Source of the DNA: Verrucomicrobiota bacterium
GTDB lineage: Bacteria; Verrucomicrobiota; Verrucomicrobiia; Limisphaerales; UBA9464
Direction of reading: 5' to 3'
Length of the DNA: 32,726 bases
Assembly (NCBI GenBank): GCA_029865985.1
Contig: JARXAF010000194.1
Coordinates: forward strand, 1-32,726
The notes under the pieces are model-generated. The model saw nothing but the letters and a program-made list of their open reading frames with translations, was not told the DNA's origin and did not search any database. Positions 15,066 through 22,941 of the stretch are shown here, piece by piece (the first letter of the stretch is position 1; each line of letters opens with the position of its first letter). Both the position numbers and the translations under genes were made by a program.

Positions 15066-15854
15066 TTGAAAACTTGGATCCCACCGGAACGTTTCCTGCC
15101 CTACCTCACCTGGAAACAGGTCGACGCATTGCCGCGTGACCGGACCTTGCTGGTGCTGCCCACCGCGGCCATCGAGCAACATGGGCATCACCTACCGCTG
15201 GCCACTGACACGCTCATCAACAACCTCCTGCTCGGGCACGCTCTCCAGAAGCTCCCCAAGGACCTTCCCGTCTTTGCTTTGGCTCCGGTGCATTACGGCA
15301 AGAGCAACGAGCATGTCGGCTACCCCGGGACACTCAGCCTGCACCGGGACACCTTCATCGCCGTGCTCCGGGACCTCGGGCGCAGCATCAAAGCCGCCGG
15401 TTTCCAGAAACTGGTGTTCTTCAACAGCCACGGCGGCAATCACTCGCTCATTGATGTCATGGCCCGAGACCTGCGAGACGAACTGGGGCTCCGCACCTTC
15501 TGCCTGTACGGAGGCGGGCCGGCCGAGGGAGTAAATCCTCAGGAGGCGGCCTATGGCTTCCACGCTGGCGAAGTGGAAACCGCTCTGCTGCTGGCCGGAA
15601 CCCCGGAGTTGGTCCACACCGACCAGTATACGACGAACTACATCGCCCGCGTCGGTGATCCGGGACTCCTGAAGCCGGAGTTTACCAGCGCCACCTTCTC
15701 GTGGTTGACCCGCGACATCGCACCCAGCGGCGTGATGGGTGATCCCTCACCCGCCACCGCCGATAATGGTTGGCGCTGGTGTGAAGCCATGAGCGACCGG
15801 ATCGCCAAAGCACTCATCGAAATGCACGATTTCCGGGAGATCCTGGAGCGCTGA
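15066..15854 (+). CDS. Creatininase-family amidohydrolase
   Basis: A 262-residue cytosolic metal-dependent hydrolase of the creatininase fold (creatinine amidohydrolase, FAPy deformylase ArfB, MftE). Metal ligands and family motifs: AIEQHGHHLPLATD (35-48, with Glu37, His39 and Asp48), KSNEHVGYPGTLSL (79-92), FFNSHGGNHSLID (118-130) and FHAGEVETALLL (165-176). Length matches the family. The start appears to be TTG at 15066, 21 bp after the previous gene; no in-frame ATG or GTG fits before the conserved region. The family hydrolyses cyclic amides or formamides, which fits ring opening or deformylation of a heterocycle. Specificity is not decidable here. Confidence 0.88.
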   Translation: MKTWIPPERFLPYLTWKQVDALPRDRTLLVLPTAAIEQHGHHLPLATDTLINNLLLGHALQKLPKDLPVFALAPVHYGKSNEHVGYPGTLSLHRDTFIAVLRDLGRSIKAAGFQKLVFFNSHGGNHSLIDVMARDLRDELGLRTFCLYGGGPAEGVNPQEAAYGFHAGEVETALLLAGTPELVHTDQYTTNYIARVGDPGLLKPEFTSATFSWLTRDIAPSGVMGDPSPATADNGWRWCEAMSDRIAKALIEMHDFREILER

Positions 15855-15863
15855 GGAGCCACC

Positions 15864-17657
15864 GTGGCGAAACGCTCCCCAACATCCAGCACGCGCGCAC
15901 GACAGCAACCTGTCGGAGAACGCGTCGCGGTGGGGTCTGGGGTGACGGTCGAGCGGGGGGTGCGTTTCCGACTACCTGACGGCACCGTTCTCATTTCCGA
16001 CCACTACTACCCGCCCGAGCCGGGTCCGACCCCGACGCTGCTGATGCGTCAACCCTACGGTCGATGCGTGGCCAGCACGGTAGTCTATGCCCAGCCTGCG
16101 TGGTTTGCTGCTCAGGGCTACAACGTGGTCATCCAAGATGTACGCGGCCGCGGAGAGAGCACCGGTTCCTTTTATCCGTTCCGTCATGAAGGTCGAGACG
16201 GGGCTGCCACGATCCATTGGCTGGCCGGTCGCTCGGAGTGCAACGGTCGGATTGGCATGTACGGATTCAGCTACCAGGGCCTGACTCAACTTTTGGCAGC
16301 GGCCGAACAGCCGGCGGCCCTGCGCTGCATCGCTCCAGCTCAAACGGCGGGCGATTTGTTCTCTGGATGGTTCTATCATCAGGGTGCCTACCGATTGGCT
16401 TCCAGCGTTGGCTGGGCGCTGCAAATGCTCCGAGGGGACGCCCGCAAGCGACGACTCCGCTCGGCCAGTGGCCAACTGGAAGAGGCGGCGACTCGACTCC
16501 CGGCACTCATGGCCAGTGGGCCTTACTCTCGCATCGCCTGTCTCACAGCCCGCGGTCTCCCGACGTACCACCGCGATTGGACGATGCATCGTCAGGCCGG
16601 GCCCTGGTGGTCCCGACACGATGTCAGCACGCGGATGGATCGGATCCAAATTCCGGCTCTGCACATGTGGGGTTGGTTCGATACCTATCTCGATGGCAGT
16701 GAACAGCTCTACCAGCGCCTTCTGCGAGAATCGAAGGCTCCCCAATATCTGGTGGCGGGCCCATGGAACCACATTCCGTGGAGCCGGTACTCGGGCGAAG
16801 TCGACCATGGGCCAGACGCAGTCTTGGATACCGATCGCCTCCTGCTGCGTTGGTTCAACCACTGGCTGAAAGACTCCGGCGAGTTTGACAGCGAGCCACG
16901 CGTGCGTTCCTTCGCGCTGGGTGAGAACCGCTGGCATCCACTGACCGCATGGCCGCGGCCATCCCATCCAACCCGACAGGCCGAGCCAAACCCATCGGTC
17001 CAAAACTGGTTCCTTGATTCGGACGGGCGAGCCAATGCCATTCAGGGTGACGGGCGACTTTCGCTGACCGCACCCACTGGGTCCCGTCCGCGCGACGGAT
17101 TCGTCCACGAACCAGAGGCACCCGTCGCCGCTCCGGGGCCGGGTGCGGCTCCGGGCGCTTATCTCCAGAACCGCCAGGACTCCATGAACAACGTCCTAGT
17201 CTACACGAGTCCTGTGCTCACCGAGCCGCTGCGTATCGCAGGACGACCCCGTGTTTGCTTGCACGCCACCAGCCGAACCGCCTCAGCAGACTTGGTGGCG
17301 AAGCTCGTCCGAGTGCTGGCCGATGGGCGCTCGTACAATGTGTGCCTCGGCATTGCCCGCAGTTCCTGGCTCTTCGGTTCTCAAGGGTTGATTCCGGATC
17401 GGGTGCAGTGCTGGGAATTCGATCTCGAGCCCTCCCATTGCGTCTTTGCCACGGGCGAACGCCTGCGACTCATCGTCACGGGCAGCGCCTTCCCGCTCTA
17501 CGATCGCAACCCCGGTTCGGATGTCTCACCAGAAGCCGCCAGTTCTTGGGACTGGCAGCAGAACCAACAGCAAATCGTCCACGACCTGAATCATCCCTCC
17601 TGCCTCCAGCTGCCGCTGGAGCCCCGCACCGTCCACAACGAAGTCGGCACAACATGA
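15864..17657 (+). CDS. CocE/NonD-family alpha/beta hydrolase (X-Pro dipeptidyl-peptidase-like)
   Basis: A 597-residue serine hydrolase. An N-terminal alpha/beta domain opens VRFRLPDGTVLISDHYYP and has VVIQDVRGRGESTGSFYPF (88-106), the nucleophile elbow GFSYQG (Ser136), a probable acid Asp273 (WGWFDTYLDGS) and a probable His303 (AGPWNHIPWS). The C-terminal jelly-roll (PepX_C) spans about 340-590, ending in ERLRLIVTGSAFPLYDRNPG. No signal peptide, so cytosolic. Members cleave esters and amides such as cocaine or acyl-dipeptides. Start is GTG at 15864, preceded by GAGGAG a few bases upstream, one of the few good Shine-Dalgarno sequences in the window. It lies 9 bp after the creatininase gene and overlaps the ABC ATPase by 4 bp. 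Confidence 0.88.
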   Translation: MAKRSPTSSTRARQQPVGERVAVGSGVTVERGVRFRLPDGTVLISDHYYPPEPGPTPTLLMRQPYGRCVASTVVYAQPAWFAAQGYNVVIQDVRGRGESTGSFYPFRHEGRDGAATIHWLAGRSECNGRIGMYGFSYQGLTQLLAAAEQPAALRCIAPAQTAGDLFSGWFYHQGAYRLASSVGWALQMLRGDARKRRLRSASGQLEEAATRLPALMASGPYSRIACLTARGLPTYHRDWTMHRQAGPWWSRHDVSTRMDRIQIPALHMWGWFDTYLDGSEQLYQRLLRESKAPQYLVAGPWNHIPWSRYSGEVDHGPDAVLDTDRLLLRWFNHWLKDSGEFDSEPRVRSFALGENRWHPLTAWPRPSHPTRQAEPNPSVQNWFLDSDGRANAIQGDGRLSLTAPTGSRPRDGFVHEPEAPVAAPGPGAAPGAYLQNRQDSMNNVLVYTSPVLTEPLRIAGRPRVCLHATSRTASADLVAKLVRVLADGRSYNVCLGIARSSWLFGSQGLIPDRVQCWEFDLEPSHCVFATGERLRLIVTGSAFPLYDRNPGSDVSPEAASSWDWQQNQQQIVHDLNHPSCLQLPLEPRTVHNEVGTT

Positions 17658-18454
17658 CACCGACAGCCACCTCACAGCCGCCCTTCATCACCCTCGAAGG
17701 GGTCACCAAGCGATGGTCCAATGGGGCGACGGTCCTGGATGGCATCACGCTTCGGGCCGACCGGGGGGAGTTCATTTCACTCATCGGCCCCAGCGGGTGT
17801 GGCAAGTCCACGCTCTTGCGACTGCTGGCGGGTTTGTCTCCTGTGAGCTCCGGTTCCGTGAAGCTCGACGGGATGCAGCCGGAATCGGCCCGTGAGATCA
17901 TGTCGTTCATTTTCCAGGATGCCACGCTGCTGCCGTGGCGCACCGTTCGATCCAATGTGGAACTCGGCCTCGAACTGGAGGGCAAGACCACCGAATCACA
18001 GCGCCGAGCGACGTCCACGGCGCTGCTGCAACTCGTTGGTCTTTCCGATGTGGCAGACCTCCATCCACGGCAGCTGAGCGGCGGCATGCGCATGCGCGTG
18101 TCTATTGCTCGGGCATTGGCGACACAGCCGAAGATTTTACTGATGGATGAACCCTTCGGCGCACTGGACGAAATGACCCGGGATTTCCTCAACGAAGAAG
18201 TGCTGCGCCTGCGGGAGAACGATCGGTTCACCACCTTCTTTGTGACCCACAGCGTGGCCGAAGCGGTCTTTCTCTCGAATCGCATCCTCGTGCTGCGGGC
18301 CAAGCCAGGCCAGATCGCGGCCGAGATTCCAGTTCCCTTCCCATTTCCGAGAACCGCTGAACTGCGCAGTGCCCCGGAGTTCCTTCGCCTGGTCGGCGAG
18401 GTGAGTGCTGCACTGCGGGCGGTCCAAAACCCTGCAAGCCACGGACATCCATGA
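17654..18454 (+). CDS. ABC transporter ATP-binding protein (nitrate/sulfonate/pyrimidine type)
   Basis: A 266-residue ABC ATPase of the SsuB/TauB/ThiZ group. Walker A GPSGCGKST (45-53), Q-loop FIFQDATLLPWRTV (86-99), signature LSGGM (141-145), Walker B ILLMDEP (161-167), D-loop FGALDEMTR, and H-loop FFVTHSVAEAVFLS. The phrase LLPWRTV and the short C-terminus are typical of the group that works with NMT1/SsuA binding proteins. The ATG overlaps the CocE stop (ATGA 17654-17657) and the stop overlaps the permease start, so expression is coupled. It should energise the permease next to it for the binding protein at 19264-20214 and possibly for the two on the opposite strand. Confidence 0.93.
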   Translation: MTPTATSQPPFITLEGVTKRWSNGATVLDGITLRADRGEFISLIGPSGCGKSTLLRLLAGLSPVSSGSVKLDGMQPESAREIMSFIFQDATLLPWRTVRSNVELGLELEGKTTESQRRATSTALLQLVGLSDVADLHPRQLSGGMRMRVSIARALATQPKILLMDEPFGALDEMTRDFLNEEVLRLRENDRFTTFFVTHSVAEAVFLSNRILVLRAKPGQIAAEIPVPFPFPRTAELRSAPEFLRLVGEVSAALRAVQNPASHGHP

Positions 18455-19242
18455 AGAGGCTCCTGATCCAGGCCGCGTGGCCATTGGCGGTGTTGGTCGC
18501 AGTGATCACCGCCTGGGATCTTTGCTGTCGGGGGTTTGCCATCCCCGCCTACGTGCTGCCGCCGCCCTCGGCGGTCCTACGGGTGATCTTGGAGCGCCAC
18601 CAGACCCTTTGGAATGCGTTTCGCATCACGGCGATCGAGGCCGGTGGTGGCTACCTCCTCAGCATCATCGGTGGCGTGGTCATTGCCCTCTTCTTTGCCC
18701 AGAGCCCACTGGTCCGCCGATCGTTCTACCCCTACACCATCTTGCTCCAGACAGTTCCAATCGTCGCGATCGCGCCATTGATCCTGATGTGGTTCGGATC
18801 GGGCCTGCGCAGCGTCATGCTGGTGGCCTTTGTGATTTGTCTGTTTCCCATCATCGCCAACACCACCCAGGGACTCATCAGCGTGCCCCGGAACTTGATC
18901 GACCTCTTTGTCATGTCCAACGCATCGCGGTCTCGGCAGCTGTTGAAATTGCGTTTGCCCCATGCACTCCCGCACCTCTTTGTCGGCCTACGCATTTCGG
19001 CGGGCATATCGGTGATCGGTGCGGTGACGGGCGAACTCTTCGCCAGTTCCAACGCCGTCGGCGAAGGTGGGCTGGGGTATTCCATCACTTATGCCAACAG
19101 CCAGCTTCAGACCGATTACCTGTTCGCTCTGGTGCTGACCGCCAGTCTGTTGGGTTTCCTCTTCTTCTTCACCGTGACAGCTCTGGAATGGCTCTGCCTG
19201 CGAAAGTGGCATGAGTCCGCCATGAAGACCGACGCCGACTGA
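18451..19242 (+). CDS. ABC transporter permease (SsuC/ThiX-like)
   Basis: A 263-residue inner-membrane permease of the BPD_transp_1 family with about six hydrophobic segments: residues 7-26, 67-84, 90-110, 120-138, 180-200 and 228-250. The periplasm-proximal YVLPPPSAVL after the first helix and the cytoplasmic coupling loop around LKLRLPHALPHLFVGLRIS (the EAA-like motif) are family hallmarks. GEGGLGYSITYANSQLQTDYLFA near the end is typical of nitrate/sulfonate/pyrimidine permeases. It forms a homodimeric channel with the upstream ATPase. It overlaps that gene by 4 bp and is 21 bp before the binding-protein gene. Confidence 0.93.
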   Translation: MKRLLIQAAWPLAVLVAVITAWDLCCRGFAIPAYVLPPPSAVLRVILERHQTLWNAFRITAIEAGGGYLLSIIGGVVIALFFAQSPLVRRSFYPYTILLQTVPIVAIAPLILMWFGSGLRSVMLVAFVICLFPIIANTTQGLISVPRNLIDLFVMSNASRSRQLLKLRLPHALPHLFVGLRISAGISVIGAVTGELFASSNAVGEGGLGYSITYANSQLQTDYLFALVLTASLLGFLFFFTVTALEWLCLRKWHESAMKTDAD

Positions 19243-19263
19243 CCGCACACTCTGCATCCACCC

Positions 19264-20214
19264 ATGAAAACCTACCGAATGATTCTCTGCCTTCTGGCTC
19301 TCGCACTACGAGTCTCTGCGGCCGAGGCGGTTCCTGTGACCTTCCAGCTCGACTGGAAACCCACGGCCCAGTTTGCCGGCCTCCTCATGGCCCGCGAACG
19401 AGGTTGGTACCGGGAGGCCGGCATTGATCTCACATTGAGGGGCATTCCCCCGGATGAAGGGGTGGTGAGCAATGTCGTTCATCACCCGCACTGGATTGGA
19501 AGCATCGAGAGCGGGGTGTTGCTCAAGGAACGCTCCTCGGGGCGTCCGGTCAAGGCCATCGGCACCATGCTGCAAGGGACGCCCATTGGCTTGATCAGCC
19601 TCAAATCCGCCGGCATCCACCAGTTGAAGGACCTCATCGGAAAACGCATCGGCGTCCATGCCGACGGAAATGAAGCGGTGAAATATGTCCTGCACCACGC
19701 CGGCATCGGTGCTGGGCGCATCGAAGTCGAAGTGGTGGGCTACGACCTGACGCCGCTGCTCAATGGGCGATATGCCGCCGTCCAAGGTTACTCCATTGAT
19801 GAAGGGGTCGCGTTGCGGCAAGCCGGTCACGACATCGATATCCTCCATCTCCACGACATTGGCTACGCCGCCTATGGTCAGGTGTATTTCACCAGTGAAT
19901 CCTTCCTCAAATCGGATGCTCCGCTGCTGCGCCGCTTTCTGGAGGTTTCTCGTCGTGGCTGGGCTACAGCGATCCAGGACCCGGATGCCATCGCCACAAT
20001 GGTCACGGCCACTGTCCCAGGGACCGATCGTCGTCATGAACGAGGCACGGTTGAAGCGCTCATTCCCATGCTTACCCGTGAAGGCGGCCCAGGTAGCATG
20101 GGGCGGATGAAACGTCAGACTTGGAAACAGGCCGTTTCCGATTTCAATCGACTACCCTCCACCACCTCACGTGTGAAAGTCTCCGATATCGCGACCTTCG
20201 ATTTGCAGCCATGA
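19264..20214 (+). CDS. NMT1/THI5-like ABC transporter substrate-binding protein (copy 3, cognate to the permease)
   Basis: A 316-residue secreted binding protein with a signal peptide ending near LALRVSAAEA. The mature start VTFQLDWKPTAQFAGLLMARERGWYREAGIDLTL is the classical NMT1/THI5 (ThiY/RibY-like) opening, where LDWxPxxxFAG contacts pyrimidine-like ligands in characterised members. HQLKDLIGKRIGVHADG and YDLTPLLNGRYAAVQGY fit the family. It is clearly more distant from the two minus-strand copies than they are from each other. Its place directly after the permease makes it the cognate receptor. The stop overlaps the flavodoxin-like gene by 4 bp. Confidence 0.9.
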   Translation: MKTYRMILCLLALALRVSAAEAVPVTFQLDWKPTAQFAGLLMARERGWYREAGIDLTLRGIPPDEGVVSNVVHHPHWIGSIESGVLLKERSSGRPVKAIGTMLQGTPIGLISLKSAGIHQLKDLIGKRIGVHADGNEAVKYVLHHAGIGAGRIEVEVVGYDLTPLLNGRYAAVQGYSIDEGVALRQAGHDIDILHLHDIGYAAYGQVYFTSESFLKSDAPLLRRFLEVSRRGWATAIQDPDAIATMVTATVPGTDRRHERGTVEALIPMLTREGGPGSMGRMKRQTWKQAVSDFNRLPSTTSRVKVSDIATFDLQP

Positions 20215-21008
20215 CCGTTCGGGTCCTGCATTTCTCGCCGGGCACGGCAACGGATCGCCATGACAGTCATCGGGCCGCTTTGGGGTTCGTCCATTACCTC
20301 CAAACGGTCGATCCAAAACCCTTCCCCGAGGTGATTTGCGAATTGGTTTGGGCTCTTCCGTCGATCGATCAAACTTCAAAGGTCCATGAACTATTGAGAG
20401 GGGCCGACGTCGTAGTGGTCGCCACTCCGGTGTACGGTCAGGGTTCTCCGTGGTTCCTGCGGAAATTCTTTGAGCAAACGCGGGGTCTGGAGCTGTGGGG
20501 AACTCTGGGCACCGCCTTCGCCACATCCGGCGGACAGCATACCGGCGGAGAAATGGCACTGCTGGACACCTTCCGTTCGCTCCAAGGCTGCGGAGCTTGC
20601 ACCTTCACCTTTGCCCAAAAGTTGACCGTGATCGGGATGCAACAGCGTCCTCGACCCGACGGTGAATTCGACCTGATCGACGCTTGGTTTCTGCGCCAAT
20701 TGGCCCGGACCTGTCTGGTGCAAAGGGTGGCACAGCGGGATCGATCGGAGGGCGCCATCTGGGCCCAACGGCTGGGTGTTCAATCGGCTTACTACCTCGA
20801 CTTTCCGGACGCCGCACGTCTCGAAGACGAGGTGGGCGATGTGTGCCATTGGATGAATGAACCCTTGATCGATCCAGTATCCGCTTACGAGCGATGGTCG
20901 CAGCGATTGGGTTTTTCGGCACGCCCTCCTGAAGCACGCTCTCTTCCGTTTGCTGGACTCTTCCCGGAGCCCGGGGTTCAACGGCCGGTGGCGAAATGGG
21001 ACTCATAG
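20211..21008 (+). CDS. Flavodoxin-fold NAD(P)H-dependent oxidoreductase-like protein
   Basis: A 265-residue protein. The N-terminal half has a flavodoxin-like pattern: strand VRVLHFSPG (phosphate-binding loop region), then GADVVVVATPVYGQGSPWFLRKFFEQT (64-90), as in FMN reductases and WrbA-like proteins, and LGTAFATSGGQHTGGEMALL. The C-terminal ~100 residues are not recognised. It may supply reduced flavin or act on a quinone or nitro group. The ATG at 20211 overlaps the stop of the preceding binding protein (ATGA), so I reject the longer frame from 20121. It is the last gene of the operon and its 3' end overlaps the convergent lytic transglycosylase by 31 bp. Confidence 0.75.
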   Translation: MTVRVLHFSPGTATDRHDSHRAALGFVHYLQTVDPKPFPEVICELVWALPSIDQTSKVHELLRGADVVVVATPVYGQGSPWFLRKFFEQTRGLELWGTLGTAFATSGGQHTGGEMALLDTFRSLQGCGACTFTFAQKLTVIGMQQRPRPDGEFDLIDAWFLRQLARTCLVQRVAQRDRSEGAIWAQRLGVQSAYYLDFPDAARLEDEVGDVCHWMNEPLIDPVSAYERWSQRLGFSARPPEARSLPFAGLFPEPGVQRPVAKWDS

Positions 21009-21541
21009 CGCCGCCGGCGCTGAAGGATTTGCTCCACGTATTGACGGGTACCCGGGAAGGTCATGGCGGCCATGAACTGCACACTATTGGTGCGTGCCTG
21101 TGGGGCGTTGGTGGCACTCATCCAACGCAAGACATTGCGACGTCCGGCATTGTAATCAGCCAACGCATAGGCCAAGGGATTGTCGGTGGCCGAGTAGCGT
21201 TGAAGCACCTTGGACAAATAGTACGAGCCGGCGTGCAAATTGGTGGAGGGATCGAGGATTTGTTCGTGAGAATATCGGGTCAGCTTGAGGGCATCAGCCC
21301 ATTCCTGCGCAGCCACGGCGGTGACTTGCATGAGGCCGATTTCACCGGCTCGGCCGCGAACCGTTGGATCAAAGCGGCTTTCCTTCCAAACCACCGCTTT
21401 CACCAGCGACGGCGGCAGGCGGTAGCGTTGGGCAGCCAATTGGATTTGAGCGTCGAAACGGTTCTCATATCGCGAAATCCAGAACCAGACGATGCCCACA
21501 CCGCCGATCAGCAACAACAGGATGACACTCCAACGTTTCAA
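20978..21541 (-). CDS. Lytic transglycosylase (SLT domain), membrane-anchored
   Basis: A 187-residue protein with an N-terminal membrane anchor (residues 5-22) and a Slt70-type lysozyme-like domain at about 30-165. The catalytic Glu54 is in VVWKESRFDP, followed by GRAGEIGLMQVT, TNLHAGSYYLSKVL and ALADYNAG, the standard motifs of the family. It cleaves peptidoglycan to 1,6-anhydro products in the periplasm. The start seems to be TTG at 21541 (residue 1 before KRWSVILLL); no Shine-Dalgarno is visible. It is monocistronic and convergent with the catabolic operon, whose last gene it overlaps by 31 bp. Confidence 0.88.
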   Translation of the reverse strand: MKRWSVILLLLIGGVGIVWFWISRYENRFDAQIQLAAQRYRLPPSLVKAVVWKESRFDPTVRGRAGEIGLMQVTAVAAQEWADALKLTRYSHEQILDPSTNLHAGSYYLSKVLQRYSATDNPLAYALADYNAGRRNVLRWMSATNAPQARTNSVQFMAAMTFPGTRQYVEQILQRRRRYESHFATGR

Positions 21542-21776
21542 AGTTCGACCCGGGCGATGGTAAGGATTTCAAGCGGATCGGAAAGCAGTGGTTCAGACGA
21601 CAACGACCCCGGGTTGGTCCGCTTGCGATGACGTCCTCACCTTCCCAGGCACAAGTCATCCAACCCACGTTCCGGTTCAGGCGGCCTCTGGGGACCCGGT
21701 CTTTCGAGACGGATCGTCACAAGACTCCTGTGCTTCAACGGTTGATCATTCCCATTCCAGGGCGAGAATCCGGGGA

Positions 21777-22427
21777 ATGAAGGAAGCGTACATCGCCGCC
21801 AAGGAGCGTTGGGCACGGAAGATGGCCGGTACGGGCAAGCCCGAAATCCGCTCCCAGGACCGTCTGCCGCCCGGGCAGCGTCAGGTGCATAATTTTCCAG
21901 TTCTGGATTTGGGTGTGAAACCCGAAATACCCCTGGACCGCTGGCAGCTCAAGATTGGTGGCCATGTCGAAAACCCGGTAACTCTGGACTGGAAGGCGTT
22001 TTTGGCGCTGCCGCAATTCACGGATACGAGTGACTTCCACTGCGTGACCACTTGGAGCCAATTTGATATGCTCTGGCAAGGTGTCGCCTTCTTCACGCTG
22101 GCCGATTTGGTCCGCCCCAGAGCCAGCGTCACCCACGTCTTTTTCAAGAGTTACGACGGGTACTCCACCAACAACCCCATCGACGCCTGCATGGACGACG
22201 ATGTGCTCATCGCTCACCACTGGAATGGTCAACCGTTGGCCGTAGAACATGGTGGACCCGCCCGGGTCATCCTGCCCAAACGTTACGCTTGGAAAGGAGC
22301 CAAGTGGATTCGGGAAATCACCTTCATGGATCAGGATATTTTGGGATTTTGGGAGCTTCGCGGTTACTCCAACACCGCCGATCCTTGGACGGATGACCGC
22401 TTCTCCGGGGGCAATCCGACTGAGTAG
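21777..22427 (+). CDS. Sulfite-oxidase-like molybdopterin oxidoreductase (YuiH-type)
   Basis: A 216-residue molybdenum cofactor-binding protein of the oxidoreductase_molyb family. Motifs: VHNFPVLDLGVKPEIPLDRWQLKIGG (37-62), the Mo-ligand Cys89 in TDTSDFHCVTTWS, LDLVRP-like segment, YDGYSTNNPIDACMDDDVLIAHHWNG, GGPARVILPKRYAWKGAKWIREI and GFWELRGYSN. It lacks the Tat signal, heme and dimerisation domains of true sulfite oxidases and MsrP, and has the short stand-alone architecture of YuiH-like proteins, probably cytosolic; the substrate is unknown. The ATG at 21777 follows GGGGA; the frame runs back to 21588 but that stretch is not protein-like. It is divergent from the lytic transglycosylase. 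Confidence 0.88.
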   Translation: MKEAYIAAKERWARKMAGTGKPEIRSQDRLPPGQRQVHNFPVLDLGVKPEIPLDRWQLKIGGHVENPVTLDWKAFLALPQFTDTSDFHCVTTWSQFDMLWQGVAFFTLADLVRPRASVTHVFFKSYDGYSTNNPIDACMDDDVLIAHHWNGQPLAVEHGGPARVILPKRYAWKGAKWIREITFMDQDILGFWELRGYSNTADPWTDDRFSGGNPTE

Positions 22428-22523
22428 GCCGGAGGATTACCGAATTCGGAATGACTAAGGTGTTTTCCTGCCAGTTTCTATTTGCGCTGAATGTGACAAT
22501 TCCGTTACAGAAGAAAGACATTT

Positions 22524-22727
22524 ATGAAACGGATCTCCGAATCCTTGGATAAACTCGCCCTCAACTGCCTCCTTTTTGGACTGATCTGCCTGTTGGCGGG
22601 TTTTGCCACCGTGGGTGGTGGCGTCTGGTTCGGTGGAGCCAGCTATGCAACCTTGGGGTTGGCGTTGGTGGGCGGAGGATCGCTCACTGCGTTCCTCTCC
22701 GCCTGCTGGGTGCATCGGGATTTCTGA
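22524..22727 (+). CDS. Small two-helix membrane protein, hypothetical
   Basis: A 67-residue open frame, MKRISESLDKLALNCLLFG followed by two hydrophobic, glycine-rich segments (about 12-34 and 40-60) and a short polar end (WVHRDF). I do not recognise a family. Two well-placed membrane helices and a charged first helix favour a real gene over chance. It lies 96 bp after the molybdoenzyme gene, in the same direction, and ends about 135 bp before a bidirectional terminator. There is a weak purine-rich AGAAGAAAG before the ATG. Confidence 0.5.
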   Translation: MKRISESLDKLALNCLLFGLICLLAGFATVGGGVWFGGASYATLGLALVGGGSLTAFLSACWVHRDF

Positions 22728-22863
22728 TCTCTCATAACTCGGCCGCTCTCTGGGGCGATATTTCCCGGGCAACTGGCACAGAATGACCTTTTATCGTCAA
22801 CGTCCCCGGGTGTTTTGACGGGAGGTTAATGCATCGGTTCCCACCCGAAGATCACGGATAACA

Positions 22864-22893
22864 AAAAACGCCGCCTGGAGAGGCGGCGTTTTT
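22864..22893. terminator. Bidirectional rho-independent terminator after rplK
   Basis: Arms AAAAACGCCGCCT (22864-22876) and AGGCGGCGTTTTT (22881-22893) form a perfect 13-bp hairpin with a GGAG loop, with A and T tracts on the two sides. It ends the secE-nusG-rplK transcript (minus) 48 bp after the rplK stop and would also stop plus-strand transcription from the small membrane-protein gene. Confidence 0.9.
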
Positions 22894-22941
22894 GTTGAAA
22901 ATAAGAAATCGGCTTGGGAATCGTCGACAGTGGGACGACGA

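Noticed and set aside
13584-15191. 535-residue minus-strand frame opposite the FAD oxidoreductase
   Set aside because: The plus-strand protein has the FAD-binding motifs and fits the operon; the antisense frame is low-information.
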